64,000 bases of DNA from Neisseria elongata subsp. elongata (GTDB taxonomy: Bacteria > Pseudomonadota > Gammaproteobacteria > Burkholderiales > Neisseriaceae), in assembly GCF_900113545.1 (NCBI RefSeq), contig NZ_FOPS01000001.1:248001-312000 (forward strand), given 5' to 3'. Under the pieces are notes generated by a model. The model worked only from the letters and a program-made list of their open reading frames with translations, did not search any database and had not been told where the DNA came from. Within the stretch, counting starts at the first letter, position 1; every line of letters begins with the position of its first letter. Position numbers and translations under genes: made by a program. Shown here in pieces: positions 36,614 through 45,604 of this stretch.

Positions 36614-38431
36614 TTAATGTTTGTCTGAATCCAATTTTTGCGCGCCCTGCTTCAAGGGAATATTGGTTTTCAGATAGGTCAGCAGGCCGGTATACATGCC
36701 GAGCCCGGTACGCTGCGCCAATTCGTTTTTCAGTTTTTTACTTTCATCCGCATCGGCTTTCTGCACTTTTGACGACAAGACTTCCACCAACAGCGGCGCA
36801 GGCTGTCCTTCCAGCAGCGCGTAAGCGGGTTTTCCGTCTGTCGGGTGTGCTTTTGCCAGCGCGGCCAATGCCTGAGGAGACAGGCGCAACCGTGCGTCCG
36901 ACGCGCTCAGGGTTTCTTTTTCCGACCACGCCAGTTCGGGCTTGCCGCCTTTTTGCAGTTCGGCCAACAGTTTTTTCGCCTGCTCCATCGCCGCTTTGGC
37001 CGATTCGCTGTTTACGTAGGCCGTGCGTACCTGTTCTTTTACCTGTTCGAAAGCCGGCGTGCTTTCTTCCCGCGTTTCCGTGGCACGAAGCACCCAAGAA
37101 GTATCGCCAACCGTAATCACGTCGGAATTGTGTTTCTTCTTAAACACTTCGTCGCTGAACAACACCTCCAGCCATTCGGCAGGAATATTTTGCTGCACGG
37201 CATTTTGACGGCTCAACCATTCGTTGTGGCTTTGGATGGGCAGTCCTGTTTTCTCGGCTGCGGCCTTCAGGCTGTCGGGGAAGTCAAACGTGGTTTGCGA
37301 TAGGGTTTGCCGCATCTGCGCCAAGGCCTGCTGCGCTTTTTTCTGCTTCAATTCCGCTTCCAGCGAGGCTTTGGCTTCGTCAAAACTCTGCTGACCCTGC
37401 GTATTGGTGATGCGGACGATATGGAAACCGGCAGTGCTTTCCACCAGGGCGATGTCGCCTTTGTTCAGCTTGGCGATTGCCGCTTTAAACTCTTCCGGCA
37501 GGGCGGAAGATTTATCCACCACACCCAATGCGCCGCCGGACTGGGCCGTGGCGGTATCTTGCGAATATTTTTGCGCCAGGGCGGCAAAATTGTCAGGTGC
37601 AGCTTTTGCTTCTGCCAGCACTTTTTCCGCTTCCGCTTTGATTTTGGCTTTATCGCCGCCCTGAGCCAGGGCAAACATGATGTGCGACACTTCCTGCTTG
37701 GGTTGTGCGGACGACTGCTGTTCGGCGAAGGCTTTTTTTACTTCTTCTTCGCTGACGATCTGCCTGTCGGCCAAAGTTTTTGCCGACAATTCGATATATT
37801 CGAATTTCACCGCTTTCGGGATGAGGTATTTGCTTTTGTCTTTATCGTAATAGGCCTTCAGCGCGGCATCGTCCACTTTGATTCCGGCGGCAAAATTGCG
37901 CGGGTCGACCACGGCGGTGCGGATTTCGCGCTCGGCCTGCATCAGTTTGGCGATACGTTCGAGCTGCTGGCTGCTGACGATGTTGCCGTTGGCGGCAAGG
38001 TTAGCCACGTTCTGCAATTCAAACTGATGGCGCAGCTTTTCAATCAGCTGGTCTTCGGTCAGGCCGCTTTGCGCCAGAAAATTTCGGAATTTCTGCTCGT
38101 TAAAACGGCCGTTTTCGTCTTGAAAGCCTTTGTCGTCCATAATGACCTGCTTCAACTGCTCCAGCGAAACATTGATGCCCATTGCGCGCGCGCCTTCGTA
38201 AAGGTAGGCACGGTCGGTCAGCACGGCCAGCGCGTCCTGATTGGACTCCAAGCCCTCTTCGCGCACGGTGGCCTGCACATTTTGCGTACTGATTTTTTCG
38301 TCTCCCACTTTGACGATGTAGTCCGAACCGGGCGCGGCGACGGTAGATGCGCCGAAACCGATAAAAGTCAGTGCAATCAAACCCAGCATTATCTTGGCCG
38401 GGCCGTTGTATTTCTCTACGGCTGAAAACAT
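36614..38431 (-). CDS. ppiD: Peptidyl-prolyl isomerase PpiD (SurA-like chaperone)
   Basis: 605 residues. One N-terminal membrane helix (IMLGLIALTFIGFGAST) anchors a periplasmic chaperone. A SurA_N-like helical domain (ISTQNVQATVREEG to LRHQFELQNV) is followed by a parvulin domain at about residues 250-350 (VSHIMFALAQ, then GGALGVVDKSSALPEEF and TAGFHIVRI) and a C-terminal helical region. It assists folding of outer-membrane and secreted proteins at the exit of the Sec channel. The start is ATG 38431 with GGAAG upstream; the TTG nine bases before is less likely. Confidence 0.9.
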   Translation of the reverse strand: MFSAVEKYNGPAKIMLGLIALTFIGFGASTVAAPGSDYIVKVGDEKISTQNVQATVREEGLESNQDALAVLTDRAYLYEGARAMGINVSLEQLKQVIMDDKGFQDENGRFNEQKFRNFLAQSGLTEDQLIEKLRHQFELQNVANLAANGNIVSSQQLERIAKLMQAEREIRTAVVDPRNFAAGIKVDDAALKAYYDKDKSKYLIPKAVKFEYIELSAKTLADRQIVSEEEVKKAFAEQQSSAQPKQEVSHIMFALAQGGDKAKIKAEAEKVLAEAKAAPDNFAALAQKYSQDTATAQSGGALGVVDKSSALPEEFKAAIAKLNKGDIALVESTAGFHIVRITNTQGQQSFDEAKASLEAELKQKKAQQALAQMRQTLSQTTFDFPDSLKAAAEKTGLPIQSHNEWLSRQNAVQQNIPAEWLEVLFSDEVFKKKHNSDVITVGDTSWVLRATETREESTPAFEQVKEQVRTAYVNSESAKAAMEQAKKLLAELQKGGKPELAWSEKETLSASDARLRLSPQALAALAKAHPTDGKPAYALLEGQPAPLLVEVLSSKVQKADADESKKLKNELAQRTGLGMYTGLLTYLKTNIPLKQGAQKLDSDKH

Positions 38432-38602
38432 AGCTTCCAAGTAAAATCAAAGAATAAAAAGGCCGTCATTGTAACTGATTTTACCCACGGCAGAAATAGC
38501 GTGAGGCCGTCTGAAATACCGACCACCCGGCCCCTTATGCTTGACAATAGATAAATGATAATGAAATGATTTAAATTCCTTATTTTTACGGAGTGCGTAT
38601 GA

Positions 38603-40399
38603 ATGATGGAAAATATCCCGAACAACCTGTCTGAAAATGCGGAATTTCCGCACTCATCTCCACCCCAATCCGAAACGGCACACGACGGCGGCAGGCCGTC
38701 TGAAAACGGTGTTGAAGGCGTTTCCGACAACCAGCCGGAACATAAGCCCGACGGTGCGGATTCCCAAACAACCCAACCTGCGTCCAAAACGCAACCCTCT
38801 AAAAAAAGCAAACGCAAAAAACGCAATACCAAACGCCGCATCAGCGAAATCGGTACAGGCAAAGGCGTGGAAACCATGTTCCGCAACGCCGTGCGCTCAG
38901 AAATGGAGCTGCTCGCATTGGCGGCAACCAAAGCCAACATTATGATTTCGCTCAACGGCTTCATCGTATCGGCATTGATGATTTCGGGGGCATTTATTTT
39001 CTCGTCGTCGCCCGAATTCCTGATTCCCGCCAGCACATTTATGATTACCGCCGCCGCATCCATCGTGTTCGCGCTGCTTTCCGCCTCGCCCGAACGAATC
39101 GGCAAAGTGCGTGCGGCGCGCGAATGGCTGAAAGACGTGCTGCGCCGACGGGCGAAACTCTCGGACTGGAAAACCCGTGTCAGCCATGCCGAAACGCGCT
39201 TTTTCGGCGGCGGCCAGCCCAATATCCTGATTTATGAAGACCGCGTGAAGGTACAGAAAGAAGAATATTGGGAAATGATGCAAGAAATTATGGGAGACCG
39301 AAAACAAGTGTACGAAAAAATGAGCGACCATCTTTACTGGCTGGGCCTACTGACCGACAAACAGTTTAAATACATCAACTTATCCTACTCAGTATTCCGC
39401 TGGGGGCTGCTTGCATCCCTTTTCGCCTTTATCGGCGTGAAAACCCTGCCCACATTGATGCCTTCATCCGCCGACAATTCGGCAGAGCTGCGCGCACTGG
39501 GTATCGATATGTTTAAAGGCGTGTATGAACCTTCCGCCGTACAACAGCTTCCCGACGGACGGCTGCTGATTGCCGAAGACGAACCGAACCATGCTTTCAG
39601 CATACTGTCCATTGATAAGTCTGAACAACTGATTGAAGACGAATCACTCGACACCCGTATCATCACGGGCTTCAAACGCCGTCTGAACGACTTGGAGGCA
39701 CTCGCCCGCGACGATGAAGGCTTCATCTACGCGCTGACCTCGCACTCGCGCAACAAAAAAGGACAGCGTTCGCCCGACCGGGAACACATGCTGCGTTTCA
39801 AAATCCAAAACGGCGAGGTGTTGGGCCTGACGAGCTACGACGACCTGACGCAGGTGTTGGAAACCGATACCAAGCTGCACGACCTGATCCGCGAACGCAC
39901 CAACGCCGAGGTTTCGTTTGAAGAAATCAATATAGAAGGTATGGCTTTCGATCCGGTGAAAAAACGGCTGGTGCTGGGCTTCCGCGACCCCGAATTCAAC
40001 AACATGGCATTGGTTGCCTTTATCTCCAACCCGAAAGAAGTGTTTGAGCACAAGGCCAAACCCGAGTTTGACGAAGTCGCGGTCATCGACATTGCCGGCG
40101 GCGGTATCCGTTCGCTCAACTACGACCCTATCCTGAAAACCTACATCATCGCCAACGAGGTCAAAGACGAAGCCGGCGAAAGGTTCTCGCAATTATGGAC
40201 CTGGAGCGGCAAACACAGCGACGAGCCGCAGAAAATTACCCTGCCCAACCTGCAGCACATCAAAAACGTGGAAGCCGTCGACTCCATTACCGTAAACGGC
40301 AAGCCGCGTCTGATTGTGATGGGCGACGAAGGCAACGCCTCGAAAAAACTGACCGCCAAATTCATGATGGTCGATTACAGCACGCTGAGCAAGGATTAA
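38603..40399 (+). CDS. Pycsar-effector-like transmembrane domain fused to a DUF3616-like beta-propeller
   Basis: 598 residues. Residues 1-85 are hydrophilic and basic (KKSKRKKRNTKRR). Residues 92-160 match the Pycsar effector transmembrane (PycTM) pattern: RSEMELLALAATKANIMISLNG followed by two hydrophobic helices. A third helix lies near 264-283 (FRWGLLASLFAFIGV). Residues about 305-598 look like a DUF3616/SdiA-regulated-type beta-propeller: LEALARDDEGFIYALTSHSR, INIEGMAFDPVKKRLVLGFRDP and IRSLNYDPILKTYIIANE. No nucleotide cyclase is adjacent. A DUS in the N-terminus encodes RPSEN. Membrane location is clear; function is inferred only from fold resemblance. Confidence 0.75.
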   Translation: MMENIPNNLSENAEFPHSSPPQSETAHDGGRPSENGVEGVSDNQPEHKPDGADSQTTQPASKTQPSKKSKRKKRNTKRRISEIGTGKGVETMFRNAVRSEMELLALAATKANIMISLNGFIVSALMISGAFIFSSSPEFLIPASTFMITAAASIVFALLSASPERIGKVRAAREWLKDVLRRRAKLSDWKTRVSHAETRFFGGGQPNILIYEDRVKVQKEEYWEMMQEIMGDRKQVYEKMSDHLYWLGLLTDKQFKYINLSYSVFRWGLLASLFAFIGVKTLPTLMPSSADNSAELRALGIDMFKGVYEPSAVQQLPDGRLLIAEDEPNHAFSILSIDKSEQLIEDESLDTRIITGFKRRLNDLEALARDDEGFIYALTSHSRNKKGQRSPDREHMLRFKIQNGEVLGLTSYDDLTQVLETDTKLHDLIRERTNAEVSFEEINIEGMAFDPVKKRLVLGFRDPEFNNMALVAFISNPKEVFEHKAKPEFDEVAVIDIAGGGIRSLNYDPILKTYIIANEVKDEAGERFSQLWTWSGKHSDEPQKITLPNLQHIKNVEAVDSITVNGKPRLIVMGDEGNASKKLTAKFMMVDYSTLSKD

Positions 40400-40421
40400 G
40401 CCAAGCAGGCGATGCAGATAC

Positions 40422-40461
40422 AGGCCGTCTGAAAACCATAATATCGGTTTTCAGACGGCCT
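40422..40461 (+). terminator. Inverted DUS pair
   Basis: AGGCCGTCTGAAAACC and GGTTTTCAGACGGCCT form a 16-bp stem 22 bases after the fusion gene stop. The remaining gap to 40647 holds one more DUS (near 40556) and nothing else visible. Confidence 0.75.
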
Positions 40462-40647
40462 TTCGTTCTGCGGACGGAGGATGGCGGCAATGATGCCATC
40501 GGCCATATATGAAAGACGGGACAAACCAGCGGCCAACCGTGCATTTTCAGACAGGAGGCCGTCTGAAAGGCATCATCCGCAAAAATTGACGAATCGTTAC
40601 GGATTCATTTGCCTGGCCGCAGCGTTACCATCTCCTGACACAATCCG

Positions 40648-42114
40648 CTAATCCGCATGAACCGTTTCTTCCCAGCCGCCGCCCAATGCTTTGTACAGGT
40701 TTACCGTCGCCTGCGCCCTGGCCAGTTGCGAACGTATCAGACGTTCTCTGGCTTCTTGTTCGTCCAGCCTCGCACGCAGGGCCTCGTCCAGCGTCAGGCT
40801 GCCGTAACGGAATAATTTTTGCGCCCCGTTGGCACGGCTTTGCGCCTGTTGCAGGGATTGTTGCAGTAGTTTGCTTTGCCGCGTCAGGGCGGTTTGGCTT
40901 TGGTAGGCGGAATCAACTTCGCCCAAAGCGGTCAGCAGGGTGCGGTCGTAATTCAACAGGGCGGTTTTTAAGCGGGCATCGGCGGCATCGATGTTGGCCT
41001 TGATGCGGCCGTTGGTAAACAGCGGGACGCTGATGCCGATTTTAAACAGGCTGTTCCAACCATGCAGGCTGCGATCGCCTTCAAGTTCGAGACGGCCGCC
41101 CTGCCCCAGAAACTGTATGGTGAAACGCGGTAACAGGTCGGCTTTCGCGCCGGCGAGTTTGGCAGCATAAGCGCGGACTTCGGCGGCGCGGGCGCGAAGG
41201 TCGGGACGGCGTTCGATCAATCCCTGCGGGGTCTGCCCGCTTGGTGCTTCAGGCTGGGCGGACAGGATGTCGGCGGGGCTGTCGGGCAGCCGGAAGTGTT
41301 GCGGCACTTGGCCGGTCAATACGGCGATGTTGCGGACGTATGCGCCGTATTCGGCATCAAGTGTGCTTTGTACGGCTTGTGCGGCGGCCAGCGCGCTTTG
41401 CGCCTGTTTGACAGCATGGGCATCAACGTGTCCGGCACGGAAGCGTCCTTCAGCATATTGCAGCATTTTCTGCAGGACGGCGATATTGGCGGCGGCAGTC
41501 TGCTGCCGCGCCTGTACGGCGCGGGCGTTCAGGTAGTTAGCGGCAATTTCGCCCGCCAGCAAAAGTTGCGCGCCGTACAAGGCTTCCTGCTGCCCCAGTG
41601 CGGCATAGTTTGCGGCATCGGCATCGCTGCGCTTGCGGCCGAAAATATCGGGTTCCCATGATGCCTGTATGCCTGCGGCCAACAGGTTTTGGCTGCCGCT
41701 CAAAGTGTCGCGGCCGAGTTTTTCGGTTTGGGGGTTTTGTGCCAGCCGGCCGCGTATGCCGTCATCCAATGGGTTGTTTATTTCGCTGTGCGTGGCGCGG
41801 GCTTCGGCACTGATGCCGCTGTTGATGCCCATGTCGGCAGCGGCCAGCCTTGCCTGTGCGCGGGCTTCGTCCAGACGGCTGCGGGCGATGCGGATGTCGT
41901 GGCCTTGCGCCAAGCCTTGCTCTATCAGGCGGTTTAATACGGGGTCGTGCCAATTCTGCCACCAGCGGGCGGTTTCGGCACTGCCTTGGGCGGCCCGGTT
42001 TTGGCCGTAGGCTTCGGGCAGGTTTATTTCGCTTTTCAGGGGGATTTGCGTGCTTTGGCAGGCAGTCAGGATGCAGACGGCCAAAGCCAAGGCTGTTTTT
42101 TGCGGTCGGAACAT
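40648..42114 (-). CDS. Outer-membrane efflux lipoprotein, NodT/OprM family
   Basis: 488 residues. A lipoprotein signal ends at CILTACQS. The TolC-like fold has two repeats: ARWWQNWHDPVLNRLIEQGL, WEPDIFGRKRSDADAANYAAL and, in the second half, LIERRPDLRARAAEVRAYAAKLAGAKADLLPRF, which is the family's signature. It would form the outer-membrane channel of a tripartite RND, MFS or ABC exporter. No membrane-fusion or pump gene is adjacent. The ABC-2 genes at 44386 and 46824 are the nearest candidates. I start at MFRPQKT (42114), preceded by AAAGGAAAACCC. Confidence 0.9.
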   Translation of the reverse strand: MFRPQKTALALAVCILTACQSTQIPLKSEINLPEAYGQNRAAQGSAETARWWQNWHDPVLNRLIEQGLAQGHDIRIARSRLDEARAQARLAAADMGINSGISAEARATHSEINNPLDDGIRGRLAQNPQTEKLGRDTLSGSQNLLAAGIQASWEPDIFGRKRSDADAANYAALGQQEALYGAQLLLAGEIAANYLNARAVQARQQTAAANIAVLQKMLQYAEGRFRAGHVDAHAVKQAQSALAAAQAVQSTLDAEYGAYVRNIAVLTGQVPQHFRLPDSPADILSAQPEAPSGQTPQGLIERRPDLRARAAEVRAYAAKLAGAKADLLPRFTIQFLGQGGRLELEGDRSLHGWNSLFKIGISVPLFTNGRIKANIDAADARLKTALLNYDRTLLTALGEVDSAYQSQTALTRQSKLLQQSLQQAQSRANGAQKLFRYGSLTLDEALRARLDEQEARERLIRSQLARAQATVNLYKALGGGWEETVHAD

Positions 42115-42288
42115 GGGTTTTCCTTTGTTTGTTGCTTTTGACGGCGGCGGAAGCAAATCGGGCGATGCCGTTGCGATTCGGATTTACGCCGCCATCATCG
42201 GTTTTGACGTTTACCTGCAATTTTTTCAGTTAGTCTGAGCTTATAATGTCTTTACCGTTATCGGTATGTTTTTCAATAGGAGCTTATT

Positions 42289-42615
42289 ATGTTTGCAAGC
42301 AAGCCGCTTTTTTCCGCACTGGCCTTGGTACTGGCTTTGGGAGTGTCCGTACCTGCCGCCGCCGAACCGCCGCACGGCCGTCATGCGGGCAAGGCTCATA
42401 AGGCTGAGAAGCCGAAAAAGCTGCACCCGGCCTGTAAAAAATATCTCGACCGCCGCGCCAAGTGGTATCGTTTGAAGGGCGATAAGGCGGAGCTGCGGGA
42501 AAATGCGAAGGCAAAACAGGCGTTCCGCGAGCTGCCTTACCGCGATCAGGCTGAGCAATGCCGCGCAGCTTATGATGCATTCGACGATTTCGACCACGGC
42601 AAATTCCGCCGTTAA
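42289..42615 (+). CDS. Small secreted basic protein
   Basis: 108 residues. A clear signal peptide (LFSALALVLALGVSVPAAAEP) is followed by a His/Lys-rich stretch (HGRHAGKAHKAEKPKKLH) and a helical segment with two Cys (PACKKYL, AEQCRAAYDAF) that may form a disulfide. It is probably periplasmic. No family recognised. ATG 42289 follows AGGAGCTTATT, a strong ribosome site. The gene is divergent from the efflux lipoprotein gene, and a DUS hairpin follows it. Confidence 0.7.
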   Translation: MFASKPLFSALALVLALGVSVPAAAEPPHGRHAGKAHKAEKPKKLHPACKKYLDRRAKWYRLKGDKAELRENAKAKQAFRELPYRDQAEQCRAAYDAFDDFDHGKFRR

Positions 42616-42631
42616 TCGAACATCGGCTTTA

Positions 42632-42671
42632 CAGGCCGTCTGAAAGGTGTTTTGCCGTTTTCAGACGGCCT
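42632..42671. terminator. Inverted DUS pair between convergent genes
   Basis: AGGCCGTCTGAAAGG and GTTTTCAGACGGCCT lie between the small secreted protein gene and ppk2, able to serve both. Confidence 0.7.
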
Positions 42672-42686
42672 TTAGATTTATTATCC

Positions 42687-43577
42687 CTACCCTTCTAATT
42701 CCGCATTGTCGGCTTTTATCTGTCGTTTTTGTTTTTTGCGTTGTTCTTTATATTCCCTGTCGGCTTGCGCCTGTTTGCCGTACCAGTCTTCCACCATGCG
42801 GCGGCTGCGGTCGGTTTCGCGGTAGCCGTCTGCCTTTTGACGCGGCGGAAATTCGACTTCGGGCACGGGCAGGTGTTCGTAGGGGATTTGGCTCAACAAA
42901 TGGCGGATGATGTTCAGGCGGGCGGTGCGTTTGTCGTTGCTGTCGGCCACGAACCACGGCGCCCACGACGTGTCGGTGGCGGCCATCATTTCGTCGCGGG
43001 CGCGGGAATAGTCGTACCAGCGGCGGTAGGACTCGGTGTCCATGGGCGAAAGTTTCCAGACTTTGCGCGGGTCGGCGATGCGGTTTTTCAGACGGCGTTC
43101 TTGTTCTTCCATATCGATTTCCAGCCAATATTTGAGCAGGATGATGCCGCTGTCGGTGAGTGCCTTTTCAAAAAACGGCATGATGGTCAGGAATTTGAAG
43201 CAGTCTTCTTCGGTGCAGAAACCCATCACGCGCTCCACACCGGCCCTGTTGTACCAGCTTCGGTCGAAGATGACGACTTCACCGGCGGCGGGCAGGTGCG
43301 GGATGTAGCGTTGCAGGTAAATCTGGCTTTTTTCGCGCTCGGTGGGCGTGGGGAGGGCGACGGTGCGGAAGACGCGCGGGCTGACGCGCTCGGTAATCGC
43401 CTTGATTGTGCCGCCCTTTCCCGCGCCGTCCCGCCCTTCGAAGATAATGCAGACTTTCAGGCCTTCGCGTTGTACCCAGCGTTGCAGGGCAACCAGTTCG
43501 CCATGCAGGTATCTCAATTCGCGCAGGTATTTTTTCAGGCTGATTTTGGCGGGTTTGCCTTCGGTTTTCTGGTTCAT
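42687..43577 (-). CDS. ppk2: Polyphosphate kinase 2
   Basis: 296 residues. It transfers phosphate between polyphosphate and nucleotides, regenerating GTP or ATP. Walker A-like FEGRDGAGKGGTIKAI lies near residues 45-60, Walker B region FDRSWYNRAGVERVMGF near 110-126, and the lid with Arg residues (ERRLKNRIADPRKVWKLSP) near 168-186. SWAPWFVADSNDKRTARLNII is the usual C-terminal segment. This is the single-domain class I layout. I start at MNQKTEG (43577), preceded by GGAGACCGAAAA. Confidence 0.94.
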   Translation of the reverse strand: MNQKTEGKPAKISLKKYLRELRYLHGELVALQRWVQREGLKVCIIFEGRDGAGKGGTIKAITERVSPRVFRTVALPTPTEREKSQIYLQRYIPHLPAAGEVVIFDRSWYNRAGVERVMGFCTEEDCFKFLTIMPFFEKALTDSGIILLKYWLEIDMEEQERRLKNRIADPRKVWKLSPMDTESYRRWYDYSRARDEMMAATDTSWAPWFVADSNDKRTARLNIIRHLLSQIPYEHLPVPEVEFPPRQKADGYRETDRSRRMVEDWYGKQAQADREYKEQRKKQKRQIKADNAELEG

Positions 43578-43615
43578 TTTTCGGTCTCCTTTGATTATGC
43601 CGGCCACCCTATCCG

Positions 43616-44296
43616 CTATAACGGTTTTTTCTGCCTGCCTTGTGCATCGAAATTATCGTCGGACAGCCAGTCGAGGAAACGCCGTTTGCGTTCCGGCCAT
43701 TCGCTGTCGATTACCGAATACCAATTGGTGTCGCGGCTGCGGCCACGGTTGATGCGGTCTTGGCGGAAAGTACCTTCGTAAGTGAAACCCAGCCGTTCGG
43801 CGGCGCGGCGGGAAGATGCGTTCAGCGCGTCGCACTTCCATTCATAGCGGCGGTAGTGCAGGGTTTCAAATACATATTGCATCAGCAGGAATTGCGCTTC
43901 GGTAGCCGCGCGGGTGCGTTTCAGTTTCTCGCCGTACACCACCCAGCCGACTTCGATCGTGCGGTTGGAGGTATCGGTACGCATCAGTGCAACCGTGCCG
44001 ACCGCCCGTCCGCTTTCCTGTTCGACAATGGCAAACCAATACGGGTCGGCAGATTGCTCCAGCTTGGCCAAATAAGCCGCCAAGCCGTCTGCATCCGTTA
44101 TCGGGCCTATGGAAAGATAGGTCCAATTTTCCGGCGGCGAAGCATATACTTCCCGCAAACTGCTACCGTGTTTTTCTGCCGACAGTTTCTCCAACCGGCA
44201 GAAACGTCCCTGCAATAATTGCGCCTGCGGCAGGCTGCCCGCACCCAAATTTTCCACGATTTCGCCAACCGGTTGGCCGTATTCGTTTTCAATCAT
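43616..44296 (-). CDS. GNAT acetyltransferase, RimJ/RimL-like
   Basis: 226 residues. The order of elements is that of the RimL-type GNAT group: an N-terminal substrate part (GRFCRLEKLSAEKHGSSL), FAIVEQESGRAVGTVALMR, the beta-strand IEVGWVVYGEKLKRTRAATEAQFLLMQYVFE that binds acetyl-CoA, and ALNASSRRAAERLGFTYEGTFRQD. It probably acetylates an amino group of a protein or small molecule; the target is not known. It is 38 bases upstream of ppk2 on the same strand, so they may be co-transcribed. Confidence 0.85.
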   Translation of the reverse strand: MIENEYGQPVGEIVENLGAGSLPQAQLLQGRFCRLEKLSAEKHGSSLREVYASPPENWTYLSIGPITDADGLAAYLAKLEQSADPYWFAIVEQESGRAVGTVALMRTDTSNRTIEVGWVVYGEKLKRTRAATEAQFLLMQYVFETLHYRRYEWKCDALNASSRRAAERLGFTYEGTFRQDRINRGRSRDTNWYSVIDSEWPERKRRFLDWLSDDNFDAQGRQKKPL

Positions 44297-44385
44297 CTTT
44301 TCAATCTTTCAAGAATAGGTTGTGAAGAAGTTCGCTTTGTAATTTTAGCGAAACTCGCTTCGCTGCTCATTTTCAGACGGCCTAT

Positions 44386-45498
44386 CTAACTCTGCCGTTC
44401 CAGCATCCCTTGAAACCGCAACAATGCCAGCCACAAGAATCCTACGCCGATACAGCCCATGATCAGCATATGCCCCCACACGATTTCAATCCCTGCGCCG
44501 CGGAACAGAATGTCTTGCGAGAATTTGACGAACTGCGTCAGCGGCCAGTATTCGCTGATCAATTGCGCCGCGTGCGGCATGTTGCTGCGCGGGGATGCGC
44601 CGCCGGCAAACAGGTTCATCACGATATACACTGGCAGCATCAGCATACCGAACTGTCCCATCGTCGATGCGAACGTGGCAATCATGATGCCCAGCGACGC
44701 CACCGAAAACAAAAATAACGCCAGCCCTACCGCATAAAGCGGCACCGAGCCGATGAGCGGCACGCCTATGCTCAAATGCACGATAAACCACAGCGACGAC
44801 AACGCCGCCACCCAAATCACGGCGGCATTTGCCAGCACTTTGCCCATCATCAGTTCGAACGCATTGACCGGCATCACCAGCAAATGCTCGATTGTGCCGC
44901 GTTCACGTTCGCGGATAACCGCCGCCCCTGTCAATAAAATCAGCAACATACACGACATCGAGCCGATTTGCGAAGTCGGCATGAACCACGCGCTTTCGCC
45001 GTTGGGATTGTAGAAGGTGTTAACGACAGGCTTGATTAACTCCGGCCGCATCACGCCGGTGAATTCGTAAATTTCGCGGTTGATAATTTGCGAAAGATAC
45101 GACGCGCCCACCCCCGCCTGCGTCATCGACGTCGCATCAACCAAAAGCTGCAAATCAGGATTGCGCCCCGCCGCCATGTCGCGCTGAAAATTGGGCGGTA
45201 CTTCCAAAATAAAGGTGAATTCGCCCTTGTCCATCAATTCGTCCGAATCCTCTCGCCGCACGTCCTCTACCGGTTTGAAAAACGGATGCTGCACGGCATC
45301 GCGGATGCGCATGGACAAGACCGAACGGTCTTGGTCGATGATGCCGACGGTGGCGTTTTTCAAATCCGCCCCGACCTGCGCCATCTGATAAATCGTGGCG
45401 GTGAAGATGTACACAATCAGCACCATCAGCACCGGATCAGTCAGCACGCTGCGGAACTCTTTGAGCATCAGGGTCAGAATGTTTTTCAGGGTACGCAT
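44386..45498 (-). CDS. ABC-2 type permease, YhhJ-like
   Basis: 370 residues. One N-terminal membrane helix (LTDPVLMVLIVYIFTATIY), a large extracytoplasmic loop (about residues 40-165) and a C-terminal bundle of about five helices match the YhhJ/YbhR exporter permease. IRERERGTIEHLLVMPVNAFELMMGKVLANA is the characteristic coupling segment. In Escherichia coli the equivalent gene follows rbbA directly. Here two unrelated genes, a racemase and an MmcQ-family gene, separate it from the RbbA-like gene at 46824. Together they could form a multidrug exporter. Confidence 0.88.
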   Translation of the reverse strand: MRTLKNILTLMLKEFRSVLTDPVLMVLIVYIFTATIYQMAQVGADLKNATVGIIDQDRSVLSMRIRDAVQHPFFKPVEDVRREDSDELMDKGEFTFILEVPPNFQRDMAAGRNPDLQLLVDATSMTQAGVGASYLSQIINREIYEFTGVMRPELIKPVVNTFYNPNGESAWFMPTSQIGSMSCMLLILLTGAAVIRERERGTIEHLLVMPVNAFELMMGKVLANAAVIWVAALSSLWFIVHLSIGVPLIGSVPLYAVGLALFLFSVASLGIMIATFASTMGQFGMLMLPVYIVMNLFAGGASPRSNMPHAAQLISEYWPLTQFVKFSQDILFRGAGIEIVWGHMLIMGCIGVGFLWLALLRFQGMLERQS

Positions 45499-45604
45499 GG
45501 GGATTCCTGTTGGTAACTTGCTTTCTCAAAGGCCGTCTGAAAAATTGTCCGGCTGTTTTTCGGCTTTACAGCCTGCTCCTTTAAACAAAACGGCGTTTGC
45601 CGCG

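Noticed and set aside
37307-38425. 372-codon plus-strand frame opposite ppiD
   Set aside because: Phe-rich shadow of the ppiD coding strand; no start signal and no recognisable domain.
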